64,000 bases of DNA from Pascua guehoae (GCA_001600415.1 BCJX01000012.1:273119-337118); one strand, 5' to 3'. Positions 34,017-46,508 are shown, counted from the stretch's first letter. A program made the numbers and translations. The notes: generated by a model from the letters alone, not told the origin.

Positions 34017-34950
34017 TTAGGCGCAGGCGGGTCCGCTTGCGCCGGTCGAGTTGAGGATAAGGGCGACAATGAGGCCGTAGAGACCGAGGACCTCTGCGAA
34101 AATGAGAATGAGGACCATGCCGACGTAGAGACGGGGCTGCTGGGCGGTACCGCGGACGCCGGCGTCGCCGACAATGCCGATTGCAAAGCCGGCAGCGAGA
34201 CCGGCGAGACCGACCGAGAGGCCAGCACCGAGCTGGATGAAGCCCTGGTAGAGCGACATGGGCGCCTTGACTGTGGGGGTTAGTGGGGGGTTGGGGGGAG
34301 TTGGGCCCAAGTTGGGCAAGTTGGATGGATGTGATGGAGGGCGTGGTATCCATTCCATTCGCTGGTGGGTTTGAACCAGACATGGTGGACTTGGACCAGC
34401 CACTCGCGCTCGCACGACGGCTACTCACGGTCACCCGAGATCATGACCGAGACGACGAGGCCGTACTGTTCCGTCAGCGTGTGGTCAACCTACACACCCG
34501 CGATGCACTTACAATGGCAATAATACCCGCCATGACGACGGGAATGACACACTTCATCATCAGGTCCGGACGGAGGACCGACATGGCCGAGACTCCGACG
34601 CCCGACTTGGCGGTGCCGTAGCTGTGGCGTGGACCGATGCGAGCGGCGAGCGGGGCGAGTGTCGATGTGGGACAAGGTGGGACGGGACGGGACAAGGTAA
34701 GACGAGACGACGATAGTCGGATCGAGATGGCAAAGACGCGGCGTCAGCAATTACCCCGGCAGACACAAACACGGCCCAGTCGCCATCGCAACGGCCTGTC
34801 TCGCAGGCCGCTCCACCACCCCGCCATCTCCCCCGGCCGTACTCGTACTCGTACTCACGCAGCGCCAATCGACGTGAACACAATGGCGGCAGTGCAGCCC
34901 ATGACGCCGAAGAACGGCGCGTAGGCAGGGCAGAGGTCGGCGGAGGACAT
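34017..34950 (-). CDS. VMA3: V-type proton ATPase 16-kDa proteolipid subunit c
   Basis: This is a ring subunit of the V0 sector that carries protons across vacuolar and endosomal membranes. Four exons keep frame: 34950-34859, 34621-34513, 34465-34429 and 34270-34017, giving 163 residues. Four hydrophobic helices are visible. Helix 1 starts at [20 protein letters not shown] and is followed by [20 protein letters not shown] and [19 protein letters not shown]. The second half has [38 protein letters not shown] and [20 protein letters not shown], whose Glu is the proton-binding residue. Length and motifs are standard for the family. Intron 1 (34622-34858, 237 nt) is the largest. Confidence 0.97.
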
Positions 34951-36058
34951 TGTGGCTGGCAAGTGTCGAGCGAACGAGCGAAGCGAGTGAGCGTCGGAGC
35001 GCAAGTGGAGCGGGTGGAGCGGGGGGGACGTCGAGTGGTAAGTGTAGAGGCCGTGGATGCGGGCGGATGTCAAGCGGGATCGAGGACGGGGAAACAGAAA
35101 CGAAGAGTTCGCGGCATGTCAGCACATTGCACCGTGTCGTCGACGTCACACGTGGCGGGCCGCGGCGGGCCAGCGTCAACGCCATAACGAGTGCAGCAAG
35201 CTACACTGGGCAGACGGCGCACGTCCATCTGGCCCCCCATGTCGCCGCTCGTGCTTCGCCCTCGGCGTCGGCACCGCGCCGCCGCTCGCTCGCCCGTTCG
35301 TACTCACCTGGTCCGGGCTTGTGTGGGTGGTGATGGCGAGGCGAGGTGGTGACGACGGGGTGGGATAGGGTGCTGTCACCGCCCAGGCAGGGCGTGGCCC
35401 GCGCGGGGAATCGGAGTTTGGGGCCAGTGGCACCTGGCGTGTGGGCGGTTGCATCGCCACGGCCTCCACCGCGCCCACGCCACCTGCAACTTGAGGATAA
35501 TTCGCCCAGAGCCTTGCCGCCTTTGGCCGCGCCTCGGGCGCTGCCGCCTGCAACCGCCCACTGTGCAGCTGTGCCGCTGTTGTGCACGTCATGGCACCAG
35601 CCAGCAGCCAGCAGCCAGCCGCATGCCGCACCCAACCCACCATGGAGGCCAGCCGCCAGCTGGCACCCAGCAGACAGGTGCAGCCTTCGGCCTACAGGTC
35701 ACGTCTTGGGGTTGCAGTTGCCACATCGGCTTGCTATTTCGCATTCGCAGTCTGGCAGCTGGCAGTCTGCTCCTCATGTATAACTGGAGTACAGAACGCG
35801 CAGTTTGCAAGTCACAAGGGCATTATACGCGGCGCTTTAACGCGCACGTCGCAGAGAACGTGCAAGCCTCCAGTATTTAACAATCTAGTTGGGCTGCAGG
35901 AGTACCAGGAATGGCTGCCCAACTCTCTATGTACAACACGGCTACATATCACAACTATGAACAGATCTACCTAATGCTACGTATTGCTAAATGCTACTTA
36001 TATCGACACACCCACATCGGTCCTCACTCTCCTCACTCACACCCCACTCACTCCTTAA
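34951..36058. other. VMA3 upstream region and POLD4 3' flank
   Basis: About 1.1 kb. The CAGCCAG-type repeats at 35598-35625 and ATTTGC/TTGC-rich sequence have no coding potential I can support. Confidence 0.5.
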
Positions 36059-36909
36059 TCACACCCAGCCGTTGAGCACGCTCTCGCGGAGCGTGGGGTC
36101 ATCCTCGCCTTGCTTGGTGAGGAGGATTTCCTTAATCTGGCCGTGTTAGCCAGCTTGTACTTGAAAACAAAAAACAGCTGTAGCACGGCGACTTCTCTTC
36201 TCCTCATCACACCCCCCCACTCACCTCCTCTGGAGGGTTGAGGCCCCACTTCTTGGCGCGTTCCCAGCGCTGCAGACGGGTCATGCCCGCACACGGGCCG
36301 TATTTTGAAGTCATGTCGAACACGCGGAGAATGTCTGGCCGTCAGTGGGTGTGACGAGTACAGAGACACGCGAGCGGTTAGTTGTTCAGAAGCACTCTAA
36401 CCGCTGCAGTGCACTCACGTGTAACCTTTGACGTGTCTGGACCTGTGTGGACTAGAGCTGTCAACATATGTCTTCCTCAGCCTTTCCCGATCCGGAACCC
36501 TTCAACCATCCTCTGACAATACCCACTAGGCTCGGCACTGCCCATCTCTGCCCTTGCGGAGCGGTACACCCCGTCCCATTCTGTGCTGTTCGGGTCGAGC
36601 GACTCGCGCTCGTCGACCGTGACGACCTCGATTTCCTTGGCCTTGTCCTCGACCTTCCTCTTCTTGTGCGCGGCGGGCGGCGGGGCGGCGTGCTCCACCG
36701 AGGAGATGGATGACGCCGAATCTGCGCGGCGCGACACGGGCGCGACGAGATTCTTGTTGACGGCCTTTGCGGTGCCGGTCGTCGGGCGCCGCGTCTGGAA
36801 GGAGAGCGTCGGCTGGGAAGATGTCAGGAGGACGGTCAGGTCAGTGCAGGGAAGGGGGACGGACCTGGGTGAGTCCGCTGGACTGCTTGGTTGTGCGTTT
36901 GGGGGCCAT
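36059..36909 (-). CDS. CDM1: DNA polymerase delta subunit 4 (Pold4/Cdm1)
   Basis: This is the small accessory subunit of the replicative DNA polymerase delta. Five exons keep frame: 36909-36865, 36812-36527, 36442-36419, 36334-36225 and 36136-36059, giving 180 residues. The N-terminus MAPKRTTKQSSGLTQPTLSF contains a PIP-box-like QPTLSF-F-type PCNA-binding peptide (inference). The middle is disordered with basic HKKRKVEDK. The conserved C-terminal half is HILRVFDMTSKYGPCAGMTR, LQRWERAKKWGLNPPEE and EILLTKQGEDDPTLRESVLN. Exon 3 is only 24 nt. It is head to head with the gamma-tubulin complex gene. Confidence 0.91.
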
Positions 36910-37268
36910 GGTGGCGGAGAGGGGGATGGTGATTAGATGACAGAGGAGATGGGTGCAGAGAGAGACGGTGGGGTGTTGTTGTAGATTGTGGATGGAAATG
37001 AGTAGGAGGCTGGATATTGAAAGACCAGGGAGGTGTAAAGGCGAGGAAGGTCGGGGGAGGCGGGGGAGCCCGGGCCAGAACCCAGACGCGTGTGGCGTCG
37101 GGTGGCTGGATATGACTCGAGTGGATACCCTCACATTTGCCGCTTCCGGCAATCTACCCAAAACGTCACATCCGTGTGCCTCGCGCGGAGCCAAATCCAA
37201 AGACGACCTCCACCCGCGCGTTCTGGCCACTGAACGCGATTGTTGTTGCGATAACCTACCTACTCACC
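36910..37268. promoter_or_regulatory. Divergent promoter, POLD4 and gamma-tubulin complex gene
   Basis: These 359 bp lie between two start codons that point apart. ACGCGT, the MluI cell-cycle box bound by MBF in ascomycete yeasts, occurs at 37086-37091. The sites for the general machinery are not recognisable. Confidence 0.6.
37086..37091. promoter_or_regulatory. Candidate MCB element ACGCGT
   Basis: A perfect palindromic ACGCGT lies about 180 bp from each start codon of the divergent pair. Its use as an MBF site in this organism is inference. Confidence 0.4.
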
Positions 37269-40200
37269 ATGACGGCCGGGTCCATGGCAGACCTTGCGGG
37301 CCAGCTCGTCAAATCCCTCCAGCCCGACAATGCAGAGAACCCGGCCAAGCTCGATGCGTCTGCACGCCGAGTCGTCGCGCGCCTCAAGGCCGACAAGAAC
37401 GGGGGCATGAGGAAGGAATGGCGAGACGTGCGCGGCTCGCTCAGGGGGTGAGCTGTGCTAGTGACAGGGCAGCTGACAACTACCAGACTGGCCAAGACGG
37501 CGCGTATGCGTGTGCAAGACGATGTGGCTGCTGCCTACGACAAGGTGGTGATAACGCTCGAGGAGCAGCGTAAGCGCGGCGGGTCGGTGTGGGACGAGAG
37601 ATTGGTGCTGCAGACGAGTAACATTCCTCAACATGTCCAGCTTCTGGTTAGTTGAAGAGGGAAGAGGGTTCGTCTCAACTAATGCCCAGCTCAACCTCGC
37701 CCAGCCGACGACGGAAAAGTCGCGCGAGTTTGCGGCCGAGTACCTCAGCCGGACCACCGATCCCGCCCAGTCCGACCTCCTGCTCTACCATGAGATCATG
37801 GACGAGCCATTTCAAGGCGACCACTGGGGGCCCGGGTACGACGACGAAGTGCGCGAGGGGTGGACAGACAGCGACGAGTCGGACGGGAGCTCTACGCCGA
37901 GCGAGGACGTGATTGTCACACCCGCAGCCAAGGTGACCAGGCGACGTCCGCACGAATCCACCCGCGAGGCCGAGGCGCGGAGGAGGGTAGAAGAGGAGCA
38001 GAGACTGCTACTGGCCAAACTGCGCCTCGAGGAACTCACGGACAAGGCATACTGGAAGACAAAGGGCAGGGAGGTCGAGACTCGCCACGGCCTTCACGGC
38101 TGGCGGGCGCTTTCGTCTGGTGGGTGCAGCAGTTTGCAATGACCCTGACCTCAGTTCCTGCCATGGCGTCCCCCGCGCTTACGGGGGCATCAAAGGCTCG
38201 AGCGATCTCGGCGAGCCAGCTTCAGCGCGAGATTCTCTTTGCGCTCACGGGTCGGCCTGGTGTCATGTTTGCTTTTTCGCCAGAGGGTCTCTGTACTGTG
38301 AGTCTGGCGTTAGTAATGGTCCTGCTGACTATAGGTTGTACCCAGCCACCCAGAGGTCGAGACGTTCACGCCGACCGCCTTGCATGGTATCCTACAGGCT
38401 GTTGCGGCACGGTCTACTCAAGTGGCCACCCTCCGTGCCTTTGTCACACAGACATTAGCCCCGGTCGCATCTTCATCGTCTCACCGGCCACGACCTAGGT
38501 CTGAGACCTGTGAGGCATTTGCAGAAGCGTGCCGTGAGATCCTCAACGACCTCGGCTCCTGGGTCGCAGGACTCGAGTCTGCATTCATGGGATCAGGAAA
38601 GGCGACGTCCAGTATTGTCTCTGGCTCCATTTCCACACCGCTCCTCGTCGAACTGGAGCTGTCAAGACGCTTTGGCGAGGTGCTAGAATACCTTGTCGAC
38701 CTGATACAATTTGCGTCCTCGGCAGGCGACCTCCTGGACGCTATCTACCGAGCACTCTCAGCCCCTACAGCACTAGCAGCGCGCCCGGCTCTAGTCAAGG
38801 TCTTTATCCAAGCGGCAACCCCAATATGGCGCCTGCTTGGAGATTGGCTCGTAGGCGGCATGCCCATCCCCGCGAGTCTGTTAGCGAACAATGAAAGCCT
38901 CGACCTACACGATCTGGACGATGAACGCCCACTTCCTGCCGAGTTTTTCATCCAACGCGACTTTGACTCTGCATGGTCGGACGAAGACTTTTGGGAGGCC
39001 GGGTTTGTGGTCGCTCCCAGTGGCTGGCCGACGTGGCTCGAGGGCGCGAAAGACGTCGTTCTCGAAGGAGGCAAGGCTCGGGGCTTGCTACGCAGCCTGT
39101 TGATTGACGACCAAGAATCTCGCGAGTGGAAGTCGCTCGCACAAGTCATCACTCCCGATACACAGGACATTCCGCATGCGCTGTTGGAGTACCTAGGACC
39201 GTTTTGTGCAGAGAGCCAGAGCCTCCTCGACAGGGTCCTCGAGTGGGACTGCGACATCAAGCACCACCTCAAGGTCATTGACACACTCACGCTGATGCGC
39301 CACTCGGTGCTCATGGAGGATTGGGCGTACTGGCTCTTTGCACAAATGAGGAGCGGCAAGCCATGGGCCGACTTTCAGATCCTCACCCAGTCACTCCGCG
39401 ATTGCATCGAGGACCAGGGCGAGGTTGACATCAATGCACAAGTCGTGCGTGCACGCACGATGCGAAGACAGGGCAAGGCGACCCTGTCGGACATCCGCGT
39501 CGACTATTTGGTGCGTGGGGACATTGCGGGCCTGTACTGACAGAAAGGTCCCATTTCCCCTCTCGCAGTTGTTCACTGCCACATCAATGGACCTGCGCTC
39601 GGACGTGTTTACATTCCTCCTGCGCGTCCTCAAGGCTCGCAAAGCCTTGCTTGAGACGCGGCTGCTTGTCGAGACGCGCTCCAAAGACCAGCCAGAGGAA
39701 GTCGCAAGGATACGAGTTGTGCGCCACGCCCTGTCATGGGTGCTCAAGTGGGTGCTGATGCTGGTTACGATCACCCAATGCTAACAAACAGCACAATCTG
39801 GATATGGGTCAACGATGCCGTCGAGATTCTTACCGCGCGCCACCAACAGCAGCTGGGCGGCGGCGGCCTGTCCTTCCACGCCATGATCAACCTCGAGCTG
39901 GAACAGTGGGTCGTGGGTCCTCGACGCTAGCTGACCCAGCAGTGTCCGCCGACTGCGCCGCTTTTGCTTCCTCCACGCCGAGGTGAGCTTTCTCCTTTCT
40001 CTTCCGGAAGCTGACAACAGACGTCGTCCACGCTCGAAGTAGTCGACACGCTCCTCGCCCTAGCCGACGACGTCCACCGCCTCGCCACTGCCACGAGCGT
40101 CGCACAGCCCGCACCAGCCTCGGCCCCACCACGACCACCCCGCTCTCGCCGCCGTCTCCGCCGACGGAGTTCCGTCTGGGACGACTCGGACGACGACGAC

Positions 40201-40389
40201 TTCACCGCCCAGCTGCTTGTGGCACCACCGACGCCGACACGACCCCAGAGCCTCGACCAGATATCCCGCTCGCTCCGCGCGGCCGTGCGCCGCCTCCGCG
40301 CCGACGTCGACGAGCTCGCGGGACAAGGGGAGGGGAGGGACATGTGGGGCATGCTGGCCTTTGCCCTCGAGGATTGGAAGGATTTATAG
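37269..40389 (+). CDS. Gamma-tubulin complex component, Spc97/Spc98 (GCP) family
   Basis: This is a microtubule-nucleating complex subunit at the spindle pole body. Nine exons keep frame: 37269-37447, 37487-37646, 37690-38119, 38155-38297, 38335-39510, 39569-39747, 39792-39905, 39940-39982 and 40021-40389, giving 930 residues. Family features are QLQREILFALTGRPGVMFAF (start of the GCP N-terminal domain), LLGDWLVGGMPIPASLL, an acidic insert, EFFIQRDFDSAWSDEDFWEA, LEGAKDVVLEGGKARGLLRS, HHLKVIDTLTLMRHSVLMED and a C-terminal domain with FTFLLRVLKARKAL and TIWIWVNDAVEILTARHQQQ. The spacing resembles GCP4/5/6-type proteins more than GCP2/3, but I cannot assign the paralogue. The tail has an Asp-rich and an Arg-rich patch. 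Confidence 0.88.
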
Positions 40390-40581
40390 TCTGCATCGCA
40401 CTCATGGATGATGGGTATCGTATGGGTCCAGTCCCACAGTCCCAGAACGGAAGCCAAGTCGCAGCGTGTACTCACCTCCTCTGCCTCCAGGCATGCCTAT
40501 CCCAGAACCTGCTCGCAGTGGCCACCAACGCCGCCGCCGCCGCCGCCGCCGCGGGAGCCACCACGGCGTCCCCCCACCATC

Positions 40582-40673
40582 GGCCGCTTAGCTCAGCTGG
40601 TTAGAGCATCGTACTAATACCACGAAGGTATCAGTCCATGCGGAGGTCGGCAGTTCGATCCTGTCAGTGGTCA
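40582..40673 (+). tRNA. tRNA-Ile (AAT) with an 18-nt intron
   Basis: The acceptor GGCCGCT pairs with AGTGGTC (two G-T). The D stem is GCTC/GAGC. The anticodon stem TCGTA pairs with TGCGG and the loop CTAATA-A has anticodon AAT (Ile). The intron after position 37 is 40620-40637. The T arm is GGCAG-TTCGATC-CTGTC, and the discriminator base is A. TTTTT follows at 40685-40689. All stems close without a mismatch. Confidence 0.97.
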
Positions 40674-40684
40674 GCAAGGTACCA

Positions 40685-40689
40685 TTTTT
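40685..40689 (+). terminator. Pol III oligo-T terminator of tRNA-Ile
   Basis: TTTTT begins 12 bases after the tRNA 3' end. Confidence 0.8.
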
Positions 40690-40717
40690 GGTGTGCCTCG
40701 TCCGTCGTGGGGTTGGG

Positions 40718-40757
40718 TGGTTAGCTGGGGGTTAGCTGGGGGGTTAGCTGGGGGTTT
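40718..40757. repeat. GTTAGCTGGGG short tandem repeat
   Basis: Three to four copies of an 11-12 bp unit lie in the 400 bp between tRNA-Ile and the stop of the next gene. That interval otherwise shows nothing. Confidence 0.8.
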
Positions 40758-41071
40758 GGGAGCGACGAGGGGTTCTGAGGATGTCACCTCGCACCAGCGC
40801 ACGTGTGGTGCACGTTTGACGCTCGACAGGTCCGCGTCTGTGCGCCGACGAGCTTGTCACCGCCCCGACCCGGCTAGAGTGTTGCAATTATCCATGGTCA
40901 CAGCTAACTAGTAGCTACGAGTTGTACAACGCCAGGCCCACGGTGTCGGCTCGACGAGCCGCGTCGAGCCAGCCCGAGCCGGCTGCATCCTGGTTATTCT
41001 CCGTGTGCTCGTCCCCTATCCTGTCTATCCGCATCCGCCACAACGCCAACGAGTACGGGTGCACTGCACAC

Positions 41072-43068
41072 CTAGTCGTCGTCGTCGTCGTCCGACATGG
41101 TCTCCTTGAGCATTTCGAGCAGCTCGTGGGCCTCGGACAGCTGGGCGTTGAGTATGGCCTGGCCTTCGGGAATGTTGCCGTCGTCGGCGTAAAACTTGCC
41201 GTCCTTGCGCAGCTGGTCAATCTGGTGCAGCGCCAGGTGGTACGGGTACAGGTCGCGTGGGCTGTATGGTCCGCCGTACTTGAGCACCTCGTTCAAGCAC
41301 TTTTTGATCGTCGACAGCTTGTTGGCCTGTGGTGTTAGTGGGAGGTTCGTTGTGGGGAAGCGCCAGTGCAGCGCTTAGGTCGTAATACGCACGACAGGCA
41401 TGAGCTCCTCCGAGATGGGCTCCGACTCGGACATGAGGCGGTAAATCAAGCCGTAACACCGACGCAAGAGGGACAAGAGCACCTGTATGGGGTCAGCACT
41501 TTGCGCAGGTGGCTCTCAAACCCTAGGCGACTCACATATTGTCCTTCGGCCTTGTTTCCTTGAGCGTCTACAAACTTGCCGTCCACGCGCATCGAGTCAA
41601 TCTCACGTAGAGACAGCAAGTAGTTGTACAGATCGGTCTCCCGCAACGTCCAGCGATGGGTAAGAGCTGCAGGTGTCAGCAGCAGCCCTCATTAGTGTCG
41701 AAAAAGAGTCAAAGTCACGCACTAAGTTGCTCGAGCTGTTTGACCATCGTCGTCAAGCGCTCCCAGATCGGCTTGAGAGGTGGGCTGACGTCGTCCTCGG
41801 CCTCGCGCGCCTTGATATCCTGCACAACCTCGAAACAAGAGTCGATCAGTCCGATGAGAAGGGCCTGCCCCTCCGGAACAGACGAGCCACCTGGACCGAG
41901 GAACTTGCCGTCGACGCGCTTCCTATGTCAATGTCAGCACGAGTCTAGTTCGAGATGTAGCACGGCTACGTACGAGTCAATCTTGCGCAACTCCTCGACA
42001 ATGGCCTTGAACTCGGGCTTTTTGATCTTCGAATCGGCCGCAATCGCCATGAGCTGCTTGCGCAGAATGACGAGACGCTGGTGGATGGGAACCAGTTCAA
42101 TCGAGAGCACGGATAGCGACTGCATGAGCTGGTCGACGATGAGCTCTGTAGCAAGTATTAGCAACCTTTGTCAAGAGAGACAACACCCGCGATGGGGACG
42201 CACCATTTGCCTCGAGCTTCTTGGACATGTACTTGAGGACACCCTCGGGATGTCGGCCCTCCTCGTGGTCCTTCTTGATAATCTCCTTGAGCTGTTGAAG
42301 GCGCTCCTTGAATCCTTGGAGGTAGGCCTCTGTGTAGACACCCGACTCGTTCAGGTGATTGAGGATTTGCTACAGGGCGCGGGTCAGCATCTCCAAACGC
42401 GCGCCGCCTCCTGCAACTCACCCTCATGCTCGCAATCTGGCAGTAGATGGCAGGGCTCTCACGGCTCTTGCCGACGGTGAGGTACATCAACGAGATGAGC
42501 GAGAAGCAGTCGGCGATGATGGTATCGACGCGGTTGGGTTCCAGGCTGCTCGAATTGTTTGCAGAGTGGGACGGATCCGCTTGCATTGCAGACTGGGTTC
42601 TCTCCTCGCGAATGTTGTTGAGCTTTGTCACTGGGAACACATGAGACAATTGGACTAAAGGGTAACAGAGCTCGAGTGACATACCCTGCTTGGCCATCTG
42701 GTTGTAGATTGACAAGACATCCTGGGCACGGATGAACTTGGTCGAGTCCTGATTGCAATCAGTAACCAAGCCTTCGATCGATCGCATTGCCACCACAGAA
42801 CTTCTTTGCCAAGCACCGCGGTAGTAATCTCGCAACATGTGCCGGCCGCCAGGTGGGTGGCGCGGATGAGGGAAGGATGCACACTCACCTTCTTCAGAGC
42901 CGTCAGACGATTGCGAATGTTGATGAATGCCTCGAGGACTGGGAGCTCTTCCTGTGTTGTGTCAGCGGCAAGCATAACACGCCAATGATAAGGTGGAGGG
43001 GTTTTGACGGAGAAGAGCGGACGCGCCAGAAAGAGTCAACACACCGAAGGCACCATGTTGAACGACAT
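41072..43068 (-). CDS. DUF2408-like protein with three repeated R-x-DGKF...EGQ modules
   Basis: The function is unknown. Ten exons keep frame: 43068-43045, 42951-42889, 42748-42685, 42630-42422, 42369-42204, 42145-41974, 41922-41723, 41666-41536, 41482-41393 and 41326-41072, giving 457 residues. The N-terminus is MSFNMVPSEELPVLEAFINI, and the body is helical and charged (HLNESGVYTEAYLQGFKERL). A module recurs three times in the C-terminal half: IDSKRVDGKF..EGQALL, IDSMRVDGKF..EGQYVLL and IDQLRKDGKF..EGQAIL. Each is preceded by Leu-rich helices. The C-terminus is six Asp. The family name is from memory of fungal DUF2408 proteins and needs a profile search. There is no signal peptide or membrane segment. 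Every junction has GT-AG ends and exact phase, so the gene model itself is strong. Confidence 0.8.
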
Positions 43069-46000
43069 GGACGGCTTGAGACGATGTTACGGGTCGTACC
43101 CAAAATCAAACAGTGGGAATGCGTATGTGTAAAAAGATGGATGGAGTAGTGGGACAGTTCAAAAGTCTTGGCGAGTTGGGGGGAGGGTGGGGGATGGAAT
43201 TGAGGTACGCGGCCGAGGCCGAGGGGTCGTAGGTCGTTAGTGGCGACTGGATAATTTCCGGTGCGGGCTGCGGCGCTCGTGCGCGAACAGTGTAGGGCGG
43301 GTGGCAAGCGTCGCGATGGTCGGATAGTTGTTGGTTTGTGGTTTCTCGTCGTCTAGAGGTATGATCCGGGCTGTCTGGTGGTGGGTCGTGGATGGTGTTG
43401 GAGGGTCAAGTTGCGATGCGATGTGGTAATGGCGGCGCACACTCTTTGAGTCACGTAGTGAGAGACTCTGAGATATTAACTTGGTAAGGCGTGACTACTA
43501 GACTACTGCACTGCACTGCAACTGTGCACTCTTAGTGTCTGTGACCAAAGTGCAGCCATGCAGCCATGCAGCCATGCAGCCATGCATCAGCCGCCGCCCG
43601 CGCCGCCCGCGTCAGCCCACATGATGATTGTCACAATTTCCTGGTCCTGCCTGGCTGCTTGCCTGCCTGCCTGCTTGCCTGCCTTGCATGTCTCCTGTGT
43701 CCTGGGCATGTCCTGGCATGATATCCTGGATGGACCACCATGGACGCCAAGGTCCGATTTGCACTGGCTGCACTGCACGTCTTGGCTACTCTGGGTAGGG
43801 AACACGTGCATGGCCGCTCGAGCATTATTGAGCGGCATTCACAGGGATCTTTTTTACCCACACATCCCACGCCAAAAAGGTCTGGCCAGGTACCAGACCC
43901 CAGCGCGCGCCGCCGTGCAGCAGTGCCGTGCCGTGCCGCCTTGCTTTCCACCCCCTGCATCCATCCATCCACAATGGTGGGTGGTTTGGTTTGTTCGTTG
44001 GCTGACTGGCACTTGGCTTGGCTCATGGACGCCCGTTGGCCGTTGGCTGACTCGGCCCGGAACGTGTCCGTTTCGTTTCCAATACAATAATAATAATATC
44101 CAAATCCCGGACCAGATCGCTTTGCGTGCACTCGGCCTACGCCTTGCCTGCAATTGCTTGCCTTGCATGCCTTGCTCGCCTTGCTTGCCTGCGACACGTG
44201 GGCCCCCAACTACCAAGTCACTGACTCAGATTCTTCCTCTCCCATTCCTCTCTCCACTTGCTCATCTCAACTGCAACTGCTGGAATACCCGTCATCGGAT
44301 GCAACCTAGCCCAAGCTGGTAAACGTCCCTTTTTGCTGTTATTCTTGGCTCTCCTTTCTGCTTCTGCAGCAGCACGTGAGGTGGGTGTTTCCATTCCAGC
44401 ATTTCAATACCAGATCTTGAAAACAACTCGGGGCCGACTGGGGCAGAGCAGGCAGGGCACCAATACGATGGCAAAGCCCTGTGTTGGGTGGTGGGAGATG
44501 GGTACGGGGATAGGCTTGAATGCACAGAAAAGTATCGATCACACGCCTATGTTTTTTGCTCTTTTGGACCTTCTGAGCACAGCCGGTGGCCATCCAAGGC
44601 ACATGGGCACAGGAGCCACACAAAACACCACGCGGCATGAGCAGTCCTCGTCGACTCGTCAAGGCACGAGGCCCAGAGCATGAGCACGTCAGCACTTTGC
44701 GAGCTTAAAGGCACATTGGCAGCAGCAGCGCGTGTCAAAGTGTCCAGTCTTGACAAGGGACGGTGGGATTGCAGTGGTGTGACGTAACACCCACAGAACG
44801 AGTCGGGCCTTGTGCTCATTGGCCCGTGGCAGGTGCCAGGATGCTAGAATCGTCTGCCGTCGTCTCGCCTTTTGGGCCTGCGTTTGAACAGCCAGCCAGC
44901 CAGCGGTACACGGTACCTGGATGAAAGTGCGGCACGAAACGGGCAACCAGGGTTTGACCAGCTGGTTGGTTGAATGCTTCTGCCTGTGATGCCTGGGCTG
45001 TTTTGCTCTTTGTATTGGCTGTCATCAAAAGGGGGCTCGTGGCTGCGGCATGTCTGCGGCAGTGGACTCCCCCAAGCTCAAGCCCCTCCCCCCCAGGCCC
45101 CCAGGCCCTTGTACTGTACAAGGGCAAAGGGACAATACGAGCCGTTCTTTCTTTGACGAAAAGGGTAATATACACACTACAAAAGGGAAACAATGACCCT
45201 GAAACCCCCTCACCATACAAAGACTGCGATGTGACTCAACCTCTGGTCGTTTGCCTTTGGACACCTGGCCCATAGGGAAAAAGGAAAAGGGACAGGTGGG
45301 GTGCCTTTCATCCCCTCATCACCCTTGCACCGCCGGAAGACCAGCGGCAGACTGCCAGCAAGACAGACAAGAGCCCCGTGAACAGCCAGCCAGCAGCCAG
45401 CAGCCAACTGCCACGCCACCGTTCCCTCCCTTCCCTTCCTTTTGCCGCCGCCACTGCCCAGGATGAGCACCCACCACCCAGGGTGAGGGGCCATCAGCCA
45501 GCGAGGCAGGCAGGTAGGCTTGCACCCAAGCGGCTATGTTTTGAGTGTGTTGCTTGTGCGGTGCGGTGTGTGTGTGTGTGTGTTTGTGTGTGAGTGCACA
45601 CACTAGCGACGATTTCCCTCTGTCCACGTCCGCGTCCACCCCCGCCCGCACAGTCAGTCAGTCAGTCTGTCTGTCTGTCAGTCTGTCGGCCACTCGGCAC
45701 CGGCCACCTGGGCCACCTGGCTGGACAAGGCCATGCACCGACCCCCCCACCCACCGTACGATTGCCTCCGCCAGCCAGCGCACGCGCAACGCGCCAGCCA
45801 GCATGGCCAGCCAGCTACAACCACCCGCCAGCCAGTGGCCATTTGCCAGCTGGCCGGTTGGCCAGTTGGATGCATGGCATGGCATGGCATGGCACTGCAC
45901 TGCACTGCACTGCACCCGCATATTGTACCCGCAGCCACACCCAGACCTACCCACCCACCGTGCCACCGTACCGACCAACCGGCCCCCAACCCCCCAGCAG

Positions 46001-46122
46001 CCAACCTTGGCCTTGACTCGCCTCGCCTCGCCTCGTCCACCTACCCACCCACCCACCTACCCACCGACCGCGCGCCTCGGCCCTTGGCTCTTTCCTCCCA
46101 CCTCCTACCCTTCCCTCGTTTG

Positions 46123-46222
46123 NNNNNNNNNNNNNNNNNNNNNNNNNNNNNNNNNNNNNNNNNNNNNNNNNNNNNNNNNNNNNNNNNNNNNNNNNNNNNN
46201 NNNNNNNNNNNNNNNNNNNNNN
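46123..46222. other. Assembly gap (100 N)
   Basis: Exactly 100 N, the usual placeholder length for a gap of unknown size. Sequence and distance across it are unknown. Confidence 0.99.
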
Positions 46223-46475
46223 CAGGCTGCAGGCTACAGGCTACAGCTGGCGTGGCGTCACGACTCGCTGCGCGCTGGACGAGAAGCCTCGCTGGCGAGC
46301 GGCGTGTCGTGCTCCTCGCGCGAGTCTAGTCTGTCTGGCATGGCAGAGTCGTCGTGGACGAATGTCGCCGTCGCGTGCCCATCCTAGGGGGTCGCCGACG
46401 TCCCAGCAACACGTCCCACCGCGTCCTGTCCGCTGCCGCGTGACGAAAGCTCGCTCCCCTCGATGTGTTCGGCTT

Positions 46476-46508
46476 CCCCCCCCCCCCCCCCCGCCCCCCC
46501 CCCCCCCC

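Noticed and set aside
34365..34385. B-box-like GGTTCAAACCC on the minus strand
   Set aside because: The flanks do not form a T stem or acceptor stem, and it lies in an intron of VMA3. It is not a tRNA.
43558..44322. 254-residue open frame on +
   Set aside because: It starts in a CAGCCATG repeat and is biased in composition without recognisable motifs. The opposite strand is equally open.
45545..46387. 280-residue open frame crossing the N gap
   Set aside because: It includes the unknown bases and low-complexity sequence. No protein feature is visible.
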